Shown one piece after another: positions 7,142-16,043 of a DNA stretch of 64,000 bases. Origin of the DNA: an uncultured Oscillospiraceae bacterium (GTDB taxonomy: Bacteria > Bacillota > Clostridia > Oscillospirales > Oscillospiraceae). The position numbers and the translations under genes were made by a program. How positions within the stretch are numbered: the stretch's first letter is position 1; the number at the start of each line of letters is the position of its first letter. Location of the stretch: contig CALXDR010000001.1 of NCBI GenBank assembly GCA_944387115.1, positions 1 through 64,000 on the forward strand, read 5' to 3'. Below the pieces are notes generated by a model. That model was not told where the DNA came from and made no database searches. It saw only the letters and a program-made list of their open reading frames with translations.

Positions 7142-7789
7142 ATGAAAAACTTTGTGGTAATCGGGCTGGGCCGCTTTGGCACCGCTGTGGCCCGTGAGCT
7201 GTGCGAGCTTGGCAATCAGGTGCTGGTCATTGACTTGGACCGGGACCTGGTGCAGGATGTGGCCGACCAGGTCACCCACGCTGTGGCGGCAGACGCCCGG
7301 GATGCGGATGTGCTCCGCTCGCTGGGGGTGTCTGAATACGACTGCGCTGTGGTGGCCATTGGAGATGACGTGGGCAGCAGCGCTCTGGTGACCTTGCGCC
7401 TGAAGGAGGCCGGCGTGCCCCAGGTGGTGTGCAAGGCGCAGAGCCATGTCCACAAGCGGCTGCTGGAGAAAATCGGGGCAGACCACGTGGTGTTCCCCGA
7501 GCATGAAATGGGGATTAAGGCTGCCCAGGGGCTGGCCCGCTCCAATATCCTGAATTTCATTGAGCTATCCCCGGATTACGCCATTGTGGAGGTTGACCTG
7601 CCCGGAGGGTGGGAAGGGCACAGCATTCGGGAGCTGGACATCCGGGCCAAGTTCGGTGTCAACGTCATTGCGCTGCGCCAGGGACAGGAGATCAATGTGG
7701 CGCCGGGGGCGGAATGCGTTTTGTCAGAAGGGGATAAGCTCATTGTGCTGGGGCGGGATGAGGACATTGCCGCCCTGTGCAAACGATGA
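7142..7789 (+). CDS. ktrA: Ktr potassium-channel regulatory subunit (TrkA/KtrA, RCK domains)
   Basis: 215 residues. KtrA forms a cytosolic ring on KtrB and gates it in response to ATP/ADP or NAD(H). In Firmicutes its RCK_C domain binds c-di-AMP. RCK_N (1-135) starts MKNFVVIGLGRFGTAVA with the GxGxxG nucleotide motif and an acidic residue at the end of strand 2 (VIDLDRD). RCK_C (about 140-215) ends GDKLIVLGRDEDIAALCKR. It lies 15 bp after ktrB and overlaps the next gene by ATGA. The window also encodes the c-di-AMP synthase CdaA, so this gating link is plausible but inferred. Confidence 0.93.
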   Translation: MKNFVVIGLGRFGTAVARELCELGNQVLVIDLDRDLVQDVADQVTHAVAADARDADVLRSLGVSEYDCAVVAIGDDVGSSALVTLRLKEAGVPQVVCKAQSHVHKRLLEKIGADHVVFPEHEMGIKAAQGLARSNILNFIELSPDYAIVEVDLPGGWEGHSIRELDIRAKFGVNVIALRQGQEINVAPGAECVLSEGDKLIVLGRDEDIAALCKR

Positions 7790-8556
7790 GCCGGGAGTGG
7801 ATTACCAGCCGCACCAATCCCCTGATGGTGCGCCTGCGTAAGCTCAATGGAAAGCGCTCGGCCCGCCGGGCAGAGGGCGTGATGGTGGGAGAGGGGCCCA
7901 AGCTGCTGGAGGAGGCTGTTGCCTGGGGGGCGCAGCTGGAAACGGTGGTGTGCGCTCAGGGGGTTGCCCTACCCGACCTGCCCGCCTGGGTGCGTGTGGT
8001 GGAGGTGCCCCAGGATTTGCTGGAGAGCATTGCGGACACACAGAGTCCGCAGGGGGTGCTCTTTGTGTGCCGGGTGCAAGCGCAAAGCCTGCCCTCTCGG
8101 CCGGAGGGGAGCAGGTATCTGGTGCTGGACGGGATTCAGGACCCGGGCAACCTGGGCACCATCTGGAGAACCGCAGACGCCTTTGCTGCCGACGGGCTTA
8201 TTTTAGCTCCGGGGTGCGCTGACCCCTGGAGCCCCAAAGCGGTGCGGGCTACCATGGGGGCGGCGTTTCGTCTGCCGGTGTACGAGGACACGCTGGAGGG
8301 GGCGGCCGGCAAGCTGGCGGCCGCTGGCATTCCCCTCTATGCCACGGCGCTGCGGGATGACACAGAGGATTTGCGCCAGGTGCCGCTGCACCGGGCGGCG
8401 GTTATCATTGGCAGCGAGGGGCGGGGGGTTTCTCAGGCCTCGCTGGATTTGTGCCAAAAGACGGTGAAGATTCCCATGTCGCCCCGGTGTGAATCCCTCA
8501 ATGCCGCCGCTGCCGCTACAGTGGTGCTGTGGGAAATGAGCAGGGGACTGCTTTAA
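7786..8556 (+). CDS. TrmH-family (SpoU) RNA 2'-O-methyltransferase
   Basis: 256 residues. The family transfers a methyl group from SAM to a ribose 2'-hydroxyl in rRNA or tRNA through a knotted SPOUT fold. An N-terminal substrate-binding domain (SRTNPLMVRLRKLNGKRSAR, about 8-27) precedes SpoU motif 1 (LDGIQDPGNLGTIWRTADAF, about 115-134), motif 2 (IIGSEGRGVS) and motif 3 (IPMSPRCESLNAAAAATVVL). ATG 7786 overlaps the ktrA stop by ATGA. The exact target (RlmB-like G2251 or another) cannot be fixed by eye, so no symbol is given. Confidence 0.88.
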   Translation: MSREWITSRTNPLMVRLRKLNGKRSARRAEGVMVGEGPKLLEEAVAWGAQLETVVCAQGVALPDLPAWVRVVEVPQDLLESIADTQSPQGVLFVCRVQAQSLPSRPEGSRYLVLDGIQDPGNLGTIWRTADAFAADGLILAPGCADPWSPKAVRATMGAAFRLPVYEDTLEGAAGKLAAAGIPLYATALRDDTEDLRQVPLHRAAVIIGSEGRGVSQASLDLCQKTVKIPMSPRCESLNAAAAATVVLWEMSRGLL

Positions 8557-8570
8557 TGGAGGAAACTGGG

Positions 8571-9842
8571 ATGGCGAATATGAAATACTGGCTGTGGCTG
8601 TCCCAGCGCAAGGGGCTGGGCGGCGGTGTACTGGGGCGGGTACTGGAACGGTTTGGCTCCCCGGAAGGGGTGTTCTTCGCCGCCCCGGAGGAGTTTCGGC
8701 AGATAGAGGGCATGACGCAGGCGGGTGTGCAGTCTTTGGAGGACAAGTCCATGGATGAGGTGGAGGCCACCTTCCGCCGCTGCGACCGGCTGGGCATCCG
8801 CCTGATTACCTTGCAGGACGCCCGATACCCGGAGCGGCTGTCGGCAATCTATCAGCCGCCTCTGGTGCTCTATTGCAAGGGGCGGGAGATTCCCTTTGAC
8901 GACCAGGTGGTCATCGGTGTTGTGGGGACACGCAGGGCCACGGAATATGGGTGCAGGGTGGCACGGACATTGTCCCGTGCCCTCACCCGGCAGGGCGCAG
9001 TTGTGGTGTCCGGCCTGGCCCAGGGGGTGGATGCCAGCGCAGTATACGGGGCGCTCCGGGAGGGCGGACCGGTGGTGAGTGTGCTGGCCTGCGGGCTGGA
9101 TGTGGTATATCCCAGAGAAAACCGCCGGTTGTATGAGGCGGTGGCTCAGCAGGGACTGCTCATCTCCGAGTACCCGCCGGGAACGGCCCCGCTGGGCACG
9201 CATTTTCCGGTGCGAAACCGCATCATCAGCGGGCTGTCCGTGGGCGTGGTGGCGGTGGAGAGCCCCCGGCATGGCGGCACCTTGCACACCGTCAACCATG
9301 CCCTGGAGCAGGGGCGGGAGGTGTTTGCCGTACCCGGCCCCTGGGATTCCCCCTACAGCGAGGGCACCAACCGCCTCATTCAGGAGGGGGCGGCCAAGCT
9401 TATTTTGGGGGCTGAGGATGTATTGTGCGAGTTTCGTGACCAGTTCCCGGGGGCCCTTGCGCCGCCCAAAAGGCGGCTGCCCCACTGGGAGGGGCAGAGG
9501 GAGCGCCAGAGCAGGGGCGGGCAGTGCGCATCCCGCAGAGCAGTGCGGGCGGTCCCGGCGCCCTCTGGCACATCCCATGAAAAAATCGGGAAAGAGGTTG
9601 ACATCCCCGAGGAATTAGCATATATTGACTGGAAGGAATGCAGCAGCACCCTGACAGACGACCAGCGCACAGTGCTCCTGGCCCTTCGTGACACCTTGCT
9701 GCGGGTAGACGACCTGGTGGAGCACACGCAGATGGAGGCCCGGCGGATTTTAGCCGCCCTCACCATCTTACAGATTCAAGGATATGTGGCTGAGGAGAGC
9801 GGAAAGCGCTTCAGAGCCGCAGTCAGATGGAAAATGGAGTAA
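8571..9842 (+). CDS. dprA: DNA-processing protein DprA (Smf)
   Basis: 423 residues. DprA binds incoming single-stranded DNA and loads RecA in natural transformation. An N-terminal SAM-like region (1-75) is followed by the Rossmann core: GVVGTRRATEYG, VVSGLAQGVDASA, CGLDVVYPRENRRLYE, FPVRNRIISGLS and ESPRHGGTLHTVNHALEQGR. After an Arg-rich low-complexity linker (about 300-350) comes a winged-helix domain (about 360-423). ATG 8571 follows GGAGG (8558-8562) at good spacing. An earlier ATG at 8556 overlaps the preceding stop and is the alternative. topA follows after 8 bp, a common neighbour. Confidence 0.93.
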   Translation: MANMKYWLWLSQRKGLGGGVLGRVLERFGSPEGVFFAAPEEFRQIEGMTQAGVQSLEDKSMDEVEATFRRCDRLGIRLITLQDARYPERLSAIYQPPLVLYCKGREIPFDDQVVIGVVGTRRATEYGCRVARTLSRALTRQGAVVVSGLAQGVDASAVYGALREGGPVVSVLACGLDVVYPRENRRLYEAVAQQGLLISEYPPGTAPLGTHFPVRNRIISGLSVGVVAVESPRHGGTLHTVNHALEQGREVFAVPGPWDSPYSEGTNRLIQEGAAKLILGAEDVLCEFRDQFPGALAPPKRRLPHWEGQRERQSRGGQCASRRAVRAVPAPSGTSHEKIGKEVDIPEELAYIDWKECSSTLTDDQRTVLLALRDTLLRVDDLVEHTQMEARRILAALTILQIQGYVAEESGKRFRAAVRWKME

Positions 9843-9850
9843 TGTAAACT

Positions 9851-12241
9851 ATGGCAAAGACGAGTTTAGTGATTGTGGAGTCACCGGCGAAGGCCAAAAC
9901 CATCGGCAAGTACCTGGGGCCAGGCTTTCAGGTCAAAGCCTCCATGGGCCATGTCCGTGACCTGCCAAAGAGCAAGCTGGGGGTGGATGTGACCACCTTT
10001 GAGCCGGATTATCAGGACATTAAGGCCAAAGAGGAGACAATCGCCGAGCTTCGCAAGGCGGCAAAGGCCAGCGAGCGCATCTATTTGGCCACCGACCCGG
10101 ACCGAGAGGGGGAGGCAATCTCCTGGCACCTTCAGTCTGTGCTGGGGGTCCCCAAGGAAAAGACCTGCCGGGTGACGTTCAACGAGATCACCCGCAAGGT
10201 GGTGGCAGATTCCATTGCCTCCCCACGGGAGATTGACCAGAACCTGGTGGACGCCCAGCAGGCCCGGCGGGTGCTCGACCGCATTGTGGGCTATCAGCTC
10301 TCCCCGCTGCTGTGGAAGAAAATCCGCCGCGGCCTGTCCGCCGGACGGGTGCAGTCTGTGGCAACCCGGCTGGTGGTGGAGCGGGAGGAGGAAATTCGAG
10401 CCTTCCAGCCCAAGGAATATTGGTCCATCACCGCACAGCTGGGGCGCATTGCCCCCAACATCGGAGGCTTCCAGGCGGATTTCTATGGCCGGGAAAAGAA
10501 AATGGAGCTGGGGAGCAGGGAAGAGGTGGACGCCGTGGTGCAGGCGGTACAGTCTGCGCCCTTCCAGGTCACGGCGGTGAAGCGGCAGGATAAGAGCCGC
10601 AACCCTGCCCCGCCCTTCATCACCTCCACCCTCCAGCAGGAGGCCTCCCGCAAGCTGAATATGACCCCTAGGCGCACCATGTCCATTGCCCAGCAGCTGT
10701 ATGAGGGTGTGGACATTGCCGGGGAGGGGACTGTGGGTCTGATCACCTATATGAGAACCGACTCCCTGCGCCTGTCTGAGGAGGCGCTGTCCGCCGCAAA
10801 GACCTTTATCGAGTCCCGCTACGGCAAGGCCTACTACCCGGCCAAAACCAGGCGCTTCAAGGCCAAGGGCAACGCCCAGGACGCCCATGAGGCCATCCGT
10901 CCCTCGGATGTGAACCTCACGCCGGAACAGCTGAAAAAAGACCTCACCGGGGAGCAGTACAGGCTGTACAAGCTGATTTGGAGCCGCTTTTTGGCCTGTC
11001 AGATGGCTCCGGCGGTATACGACAGTGTGTCCATCGAAGTGGAGTCGGCGGGGTATCAGTTCCGTGCCACCCACTCCTCCATCAAGTTCAATGGCTTTGC
11101 CGCAGTGTATGAGGAGAGCCGGGACGACGATGAGGCCGCACCCCAGTCGCCCCTGCCCGATTTGAAGGAGGGGGAGCAGCTGCGTCTGGACGGCTTGAGC
11201 CATGCCCAGCACTTCACCCAGCCCCCTGCACGGTTTACCGAGGCCACCCTTATCCGGGCGCTGGAGGAGCGGGGGATTGGACGCCCTTCCACCTACGCAC
11301 CCACCATTTCCACCATCACGGACCGGGAGTATGTGGTGAAGGAGGGACGCCAGCTGCGCCCCACTCCGCTGGGCGAGGTGGTCACAGGACTGATGAAGGA
11401 GCGGTTCCCCGATATTGTAGACCCTGATTTCACCGCCCACATGGAGGGCGAATTGGACAAGGTGGAGGCGGGGCAGGTACAGTGGAAGCAGGTGCTGTCC
11501 CAATTCTACCAGGGGTTTGAGGCGGAACTGGAGAAGGCGGAGAGCGAGCTGGACGGAGAGCGCATCAAGGTGCCCGATGAGGTGTCTGAGGAAATTTGCG
11601 ATTTGTGCGGGCGCAACCTGGTGGTCAAGTCCGGGCGGTTCGGGCGGTTTTTGGCGTGTCCCGGCTGGCCGGAGTGCACCTTCACCAAGCCTCTGGTGGT
11701 GGAAATGCCGGGGAAATGCCCCCGGTGCGGCGGACGCATCCTGAAAAAGACCTCCAAGAAGGGGTACACCTATTACGGCTGCGAGCACAACTCCTCCAAG
11801 GATGAGCAGCACTGTGACTTTATGACCTGGGATGTGCCGGTGAAGGACAATTGCCCTGTGTGCGGCCAAACCATGTTTAAGAAGTCCGGGCGAGGGTTCA
11901 AGCGCCCCTTCTGTATCAATGAGCAGTGCGCCAACTTTACCCCGGAGGAGAAGCGCGGCGGGTACAAGAAGAAAACTGCCGCCAAAACAGAGCAGACCCA
12001 GGCCGGGGAACAGGATACGGAGGAGCAGGGCTCTGCCAAGAAGTCTGCGGAAAAGAAAACCACGGCCAAGAAGTCCACAGCCAAAAAGACCGCTGCCAAA
12101 AAGTCCACGGCGAAAAAGAGCGCCGGGGACAAGGCGGAGGGGGAAGCGGGGAAAAAGACCACCGCCCGCAAGAGCACGGCGAAGAAAACAGCCGGTAAGA
12201 CCAGCAAGAAGGCGGCTGCCGGCGAAGGACAGACAGACTGA
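9851..12241 (+). CDS. topA: DNA topoisomerase I (type IA) with Lys/Ala-rich tail
   Basis: 796 residues. The enzyme relaxes negative supercoils through a 5'-phosphotyrosine intermediate. The Toprim domain starts LVIVESPAKAKTIGKYLG and has ATDPDREGEAISWHL (about 77-91). The catalytic Tyr is in LITYMRTDSLRLS (about residue 300). Three zinc-ribbon repeats follow (about 580-700: CDLCGRNLVV, CPRCGGRI, CPVCGQTM). The last 85 residues are a basic tail of repeated KKS/TAKK units (nucleotides about 12040-12220). Such tails in actinobacterial TopA bind DNA and aid processivity. That role is inferred here. Confidence 0.96.
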   Translation: MAKTSLVIVESPAKAKTIGKYLGPGFQVKASMGHVRDLPKSKLGVDVTTFEPDYQDIKAKEETIAELRKAAKASERIYLATDPDREGEAISWHLQSVLGVPKEKTCRVTFNEITRKVVADSIASPREIDQNLVDAQQARRVLDRIVGYQLSPLLWKKIRRGLSAGRVQSVATRLVVEREEEIRAFQPKEYWSITAQLGRIAPNIGGFQADFYGREKKMELGSREEVDAVVQAVQSAPFQVTAVKRQDKSRNPAPPFITSTLQQEASRKLNMTPRRTMSIAQQLYEGVDIAGEGTVGLITYMRTDSLRLSEEALSAAKTFIESRYGKAYYPAKTRRFKAKGNAQDAHEAIRPSDVNLTPEQLKKDLTGEQYRLYKLIWSRFLACQMAPAVYDSVSIEVESAGYQFRATHSSIKFNGFAAVYEESRDDDEAAPQSPLPDLKEGEQLRLDGLSHAQHFTQPPARFTEATLIRALEERGIGRPSTYAPTISTITDREYVVKEGRQLRPTPLGEVVTGLMKERFPDIVDPDFTAHMEGELDKVEAGQVQWKQVLSQFYQGFEAELEKAESELDGERIKVPDEVSEEICDLCGRNLVVKSGRFGRFLACPGWPECTFTKPLVVEMPGKCPRCGGRILKKTSKKGYTYYGCEHNSSKDEQHCDFMTWDVPVKDNCPVCGQTMFKKSGRGFKRPFCINEQCANFTPEEKRGGYKKKTAAKTEQTQAGEQDTEEQGSAKKSAEKKTTAKKSTAKKTAAKKSTAKKSAGDKAEGEAGKKTTARKSTAKKTAGKTSKKAAAGEGQTD
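12040..12225 (+). repeat. Degenerate repeat encoding AAKKSTAKK-type units in topA
   Basis: Six or more imperfect copies of a 12-15 nt unit encode KKS/T-A-K-K in the 3' end of topA (for example at 12066, 12078, 12093, 12105, 12165 and 12180). It is a coding low-complexity repeat that may vary in length between strains. Confidence 0.7.
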
Positions 12242-12261
12242 CCGGGCGCTGCATCACAACC

Positions 12262-12297
12262 CAAGCCCCCGCCTGCCCTCGGGCGGGAGGGGGCTTG
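12262..12297 (+). terminator. Strong GC hairpin between topA and trmFO
   Basis: Arms 12262-12277 and 12282-12297 pair over 16 positions with one mismatch and one G-T. No T-run follows, so it may be a weak terminator or a processing/stability element after topA. Confidence 0.4.
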
Positions 12298-12342
12298 CCG
12301 GGCGTGCAGGACACGGGATACACAGGACAGGAGAGAAAAAGC

Positions 12343-13653
12343 TTGAGTGAATTGAATGTTACCGTTATCGGTGCGGGGCTGGCGGGCTGCGAGGCGGCCT
12401 GGCAGCTGGCCCAGCGTGGGATTCATGTGACCCTGCGGGAGATGAAGCCCCACAAGATGACCCCGGCGCACCACAGTGAGGGCTTTGCAGAGTTGGTCTG
12501 CTCCAACTCCCTGCGCTCAGATCAGCTGGAGAACGCTGTGGGGCTGCTGAAGGAGGAGCTGCGCCGCTGCGGCTGCCTCATTCTGCGCTGTGCCGACCAG
12601 ACCAGAGTGGAGGCAGGGGGAGCACTGGCGGTAGACCGGGAGGGATTCTCCAGGGCGGTCACCCAGGCAATCCAATCTCACCCCAACATTACCGTGGTGG
12701 AGGGGGAAGTGACCCAGATTCCAGAGGGAGAAGTGGTGGTAGCCAGCGGCCCGCTCACCTCAGACCCCCTGTCCCAGGCCATTTCCCAGCTGTTCCCCGA
12801 CAGCCGTTACCTCAATTTCTTTGATGCCGCCGCCCCCATTGTCACCTTTGAAAGTGTGGATATGGACAGCGCCTGGTTTGCCTCCCGCTATGACCGGGGC
12901 ACGGCGGACTACATCAATTGTCCCATGAGCCAGGAGGAGTATTTGGCCTTTTGGCGGGCGCTGTGCAGCGCCGAGGAGGCGGAGGTACACGGCTTCGAGG
13001 ACGCCAATGTGTTTGAGGGGTGTATGCCGGTGGAGGTGATGGCCCGCAGAGGGGAGCAGACCCTCTGCTTTGGCCCCCTCAAGCCCAGGGGACTGGCTGA
13101 CCCCAGGACGGGGAAGGAGCCTTACGCCGTGGTGCAGCTGCGCCGGGACAATGCCCAGGGCACCCTGTACAATCTGGTGGGCTTCCAGACCCACCTGAAG
13201 TGGGGGGAGCAAAAGCGGGTGTTTTCCATGATTCCCGCCTTGCGCAACGCAGAATATGTGCGCTACGGGGTGATGCACCGCAACACCTATCTGGACAGCC
13301 CCCGCCTGCTCGACCGCTATTACCGGGTGAAGGGACAAGAGCGCATTTGCTTTGCCGGGCAGATCACCGGCGTGGAGGGCTATGTGGAGTCCACCGCCTC
13401 CGGTTTTCTGGCCGGGGTGGAGCTGGCCCATCGGCTGCTGGGGAAGGAGGCCGTGGATTTCCCCCGTGAGACTGCCATTGGGGCGCTGGCGCTCTATGTG
13501 AGCAATGAGACGGTGGGAGATTTCCAGCCCATGAACGTCAACTTCGGCATTATGCCGCCGCTGGGCTATCGGGTCAAGGGGAAACGCAACAAAAATGCAG
13601 AGCTGTCCCGCCGCTCGCTGGAGCTGGTGGACGCACTGCGGGAAACACTATAA
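12343..13653 (+). CDS. trmFO: Methylenetetrahydrofolate-tRNA (uracil-5-)-methyltransferase TrmFO
   Basis: 436 residues. TrmFO makes m5U54 in the tRNA T-loop from methylene-THF with FAD/NAD(P)H, the folate-dependent route of Firmicutes. The FAD-binding N-terminus is VTVIGAGLAGCEAAWQLAQR, followed by the family's LREMKPHKMTPAHHSEGFAE and ELVCSNSLRSD (with its conserved Cys). The C-terminus includes AGQITGVEGYVESTASG and NVNFGIMPPL. The start is TTG 12343, with AGGAG at 12329-12333. An upstream TTG at 12295 sits in the hairpin and has no site. The gene follows topA, its usual neighbour in Firmicutes. Confidence 0.94.
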   Translation: MSELNVTVIGAGLAGCEAAWQLAQRGIHVTLREMKPHKMTPAHHSEGFAELVCSNSLRSDQLENAVGLLKEELRRCGCLILRCADQTRVEAGGALAVDREGFSRAVTQAIQSHPNITVVEGEVTQIPEGEVVVASGPLTSDPLSQAISQLFPDSRYLNFFDAAAPIVTFESVDMDSAWFASRYDRGTADYINCPMSQEEYLAFWRALCSAEEAEVHGFEDANVFEGCMPVEVMARRGEQTLCFGPLKPRGLADPRTGKEPYAVVQLRRDNAQGTLYNLVGFQTHLKWGEQKRVFSMIPALRNAEYVRYGVMHRNTYLDSPRLLDRYYRVKGQERICFAGQITGVEGYVESTASGFLAGVELAHRLLGKEAVDFPRETAIGALALYVSNETVGDFQPMNVNFGIMPPLGYRVKGKRNKNAELSRRSLELVDALRETL

Positions 13654-13668
13654 GGAAGAGGTGAGGGC

Positions 13669-14730
13669 ATGAAAATCATTGTGGATGCCATGGGTGGGGA
13701 CAACGCACCCCAGGCCCCGGTGCGAGGGGCGCTCCAGGCGGTCAAGGAATATGGCGCAGAGGTGATTCTCGTGGGACGGGGGGAGGAAATCCTCAAGGTG
13801 CTGCACGAGGACGGCCTGTCTGACCTGCCCCCTGGGGTGGAAATCACCCATGCCGACCAGGTGGTGGAAATGTGCGACAATCCCGCCACGGCCTTCAAGG
13901 AGAAGAAGAATTCTTCCCTGACGGTGGGGCTAAAGCTGCTCAAGGAGGGGGCGGGGGACGCCTTTGTGTCCGCTGGCTCCACAGGGGCGCTGCTCTCCGC
14001 CGCCACCTTGCTGACAAAGCGCATCAAGGGGATTCGCCGGGCCTCTCTGGCGCCTGTCATCCCCACGGGCAACGGGGGAGCGGTGCTCATCGACTGCGGC
14101 GCCACCGCCGAGTGTACGCCGGAATTCCTGCTCCAGTTTGCCTTTATGGGCAGCTACTATGCCGACCGGGTGCTGGGCCGTCCAGAGCCGAAGGTGGGGC
14201 TGCTCAACATCGGGGCAGAGCCGTCCAAGGGCACCGATTTGCAGCGTGAGGCCTACGAGCTGCTGGAAAAGGCGGGCAACGAGGGGCGCATCAATTTTGT
14301 GGGCAATGTGGAGGCCCGTGAGGCTGTGGAGGGCGCAGTGGACGTCATCGTCAGCGATGGCTATTCCGGGAATATCTTCCTCAAGGCCATGGAGGGTACG
14401 GCCCTCTTCCTCAGCCGGGAAATCAAAAAGATGTTCTACAAGAACCTGAAAACCAAGGTGGCCGGTCTGATGGTCAAGGGTGAAATCGACGGGCTGAAAA
14501 AGGTTATGAGCTCCAATGAGGTGGGCGGTACTGCGCTGCTGGGCATTGCCCAGCCCGTCATCAAGGCCCACGGCTCTTCTGACGCTTACGCCATCAAGAA
14601 CGCCGTGCGCCAGGCCATAGAGTTTCAGAAGTCGGGCATTATTGAGGATATTACAGAAAATGTTGCCCATATGCGTCTCCCGGTTAAAAAACTGGCCGGT
14701 GGCAACAATGTTGATGGCTCTGACGATTGA
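13669..14730 (+). CDS. plsX: Phosphate acyltransferase PlsX
   Basis: 353 residues. PlsX converts acyl-ACP and phosphate to acyl-phosphate, the donor for PlsY in phospholipid synthesis, and is peripheral to the membrane. Signature stretches are IIVDAMGGDNAPQAPVRGAL at the N-terminus, SAGSTGALLSAAT (about 104), GLLNIGAEPSKGTD (about 178) and DGYSGNIFLKAMEG (about 230). ATG 13669 has an AAGAGG site. acpP follows 82 bp later with its own promoter, so lipid genes are adjacent. Confidence 0.96.
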   Translation: MKIIVDAMGGDNAPQAPVRGALQAVKEYGAEVILVGRGEEILKVLHEDGLSDLPPGVEITHADQVVEMCDNPATAFKEKKNSSLTVGLKLLKEGAGDAFVSAGSTGALLSAATLLTKRIKGIRRASLAPVIPTGNGGAVLIDCGATAECTPEFLLQFAFMGSYYADRVLGRPEPKVGLLNIGAEPSKGTDLQREAYELLEKAGNEGRINFVGNVEAREAVEGAVDVIVSDGYSGNIFLKAMEGTALFLSREIKKMFYKNLKTKVAGLMVKGEIDGLKKVMSSNEVGGTALLGIAQPVIKAHGSSDAYAIKNAVRQAIEFQKSGIIEDITENVAHMRLPVKKLAGGNNVDGSDD

Positions 14731-14749
14731 AAATTGTCCATTCATACAA

Positions 14750-14778
14750 TTGACATCAGACACAGTAGTGCCTATTAT
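14750..14778 (+). promoter_or_regulatory. Sigma-A promoter for acpP
   Basis: TTGACA 14750-14755, 17 bp spacer, TATTAT 14773-14778. Predicted start near 14785, about 28 nt before the acpP ATG. High independent expression is expected for ACP. Confidence 0.85.
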
Positions 14779-14812
14779 GGTGTAAAAGCCATGCAAAAGG
14801 AGCTATGAAACT

Positions 14813-15046
14813 ATGTTTGAAAAACTTTGTGCACTCATTGCCGAGCAGTTCGGTGTCTCCGCTGACAGCATCACCAGAGACACCTCGTTTGTGGACGAGC
14901 TGGGCGCGGACTCTGTGGACCTGGTGGATTTGTCCATGGCCCTGGAGGAGGAGTTTGGCATGGAGGAGATGGACGAGGACGTGACCAGTTCCATTGTCAC
15001 TGTGGGTGACTTGTACAAGTATATGCAGGAGCACCTGGACATCTAA
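14813..15046 (+). CDS. acpP: Acyl carrier protein
   Basis: 77 residues, acidic and helical. The protein carries growing fatty acids on a phosphopantetheine arm attached to the Ser of the DSV motif (ELGADSVDLVDLSMALEE; Ser at about residue 37). Most bacterial ACPs have DSL at this site. DSV is a known variant and keeps the Ser. AAAAGGAG at 14795-14802 precedes ATG 14813. It sits between plsX and rnc, the classic plsX-acpP-rnc order. A 172 bp gap to rnc holds only a weak hairpin (15047-15053 with 15086-15092). Confidence 0.95.
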   Translation: MFEKLCALIAEQFGVSADSITRDTSFVDELGADSVDLVDLSMALEEEFGMEEMDEDVTSSIVTVGDLYKYMQEHLDI

Positions 15047-15218
15047 GGCTGCCGGGCAGGGCAAGGCCCTCGCCGTCCCGTGGGAGGCAGCCGGTTGGCA
15101 CCCCTCCTGCGGGGCTGATGGCCCTTTGCCGTTTGCAAAACAGCTGTGTTGCAGATGCGTCCCCCTGGATTGCCGGATGGTTCCGGGTTGTGGCGGGTCT
15201 GCACTGGGAGGAATCATT

Positions 15219-15896
15219 GTGAAGCAATTGCAGGCCCGTCTGGGCTATCAATTTCAGAATGTGGCGCTGCTGGAGCACGCACTGACCCACAGCTCCTATG
15301 CCAACGAGCACCGCAGTGCCGGTGTGACCAGCAACGAGCGGTTGGAGTTTTTGGGGGATTCTGTACTGGGCATGATTGTGGCAGAGCACCTGTTTGCCAC
15401 CCACCCCGATATGCCCGAGGGAGAACTGACGCGCACCCGGGCTGCCCTGGTATGTGAGGAGAGCTTGCACGAGGTGGCCCTCAACCTGGGGTTGGGCCGC
15501 TGCCTGCGCCTGGGCAAGGGTGAGGCGGCGGGCGGCGGGCGCAGCCGCCCCTCCATCCTGGCGGACGCCACCGAGGCCACGCTGGCAGCCGTATATCTGG
15601 ACGGCGGGTTTGAGCCGGTGCGGCGCATCATTCAGACCTTTATCCTGGATAAAGAGCGGGAGAAGGCGGTGGATCGGGACTACAAGACCGGTTTGCAGGA
15701 GTGGGTACAGCGCAGCCCCGGCCAAAAGGTCACCTATCAGCTGGTGGACGAAATTGGCCCGGACCACGCCCGCATTTTCGTCATGGAGGCCTCGGTGGAC
15801 GGTCAGGTGATGGGCCGTGGTCAGGGGCGCACCAAAAAGGAGGCGGAACAGCTCTCCGCCAAGGCGGCGCTGGAGAAGCTGGGCTGTAAGCTGTGA
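15219..15896 (+). CDS. rnc: Ribonuclease III
   Basis: 225 residues. RNase III cuts double-stranded RNA, processing rRNA precursors and regulating mRNA. The catalytic RIIID domain (about 1-145) has the signature NERLEFLGDSVLGMI (about 36-50) with its acidic residues, and later LADATEATLAAVYLDGG with the second metal-binding Asp/Glu set. The double-strand RNA-binding domain covers about 150-225 (TGLQEWVQRSPGQKVTY to TKKEAEQLSAKAALEKL). The start is GTG 15219 with GGGAGG (15206-15211) seven bases upstream. Longer in-frame extension back to 14994 overlaps acpP and is not protein-like. Confidence 0.95.
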   Translation: MKQLQARLGYQFQNVALLEHALTHSSYANEHRSAGVTSNERLEFLGDSVLGMIVAEHLFATHPDMPEGELTRTRAALVCEESLHEVALNLGLGRCLRLGKGEAAGGGRSRPSILADATEATLAAVYLDGGFEPVRRIIQTFILDKEREKAVDRDYKTGLQEWVQRSPGQKVTYQLVDEIGPDHARIFVMEASVDGQVMGRGQGRTKKEAEQLSAKAALEKLGCKL

Positions 15897-16043
15897 CAGG
15901 CGTGGGGTTCCAAGGGAGTTGAAGGCTGCATTTGAGGGGCGCATGACCCCGAAAAGACCGCTGCATCCCATCCGGCCCCGGCGTCCGTCCCTGATTGACG
16001 GGGGGTGCCGCAAAACACCCTCTTCCCATGGAGCACAAGGGGG

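Noticed and set aside
9881..11869. Long minus-strand open frame opposite topA
   Set aside because: Shadow of topA with no start signal and no recognisable domain.
15047..15218. Small RNA or gene between acpP and rnc
   Set aside because: Only a 7 bp hairpin without a U-tract and no promoter. Insufficient support.
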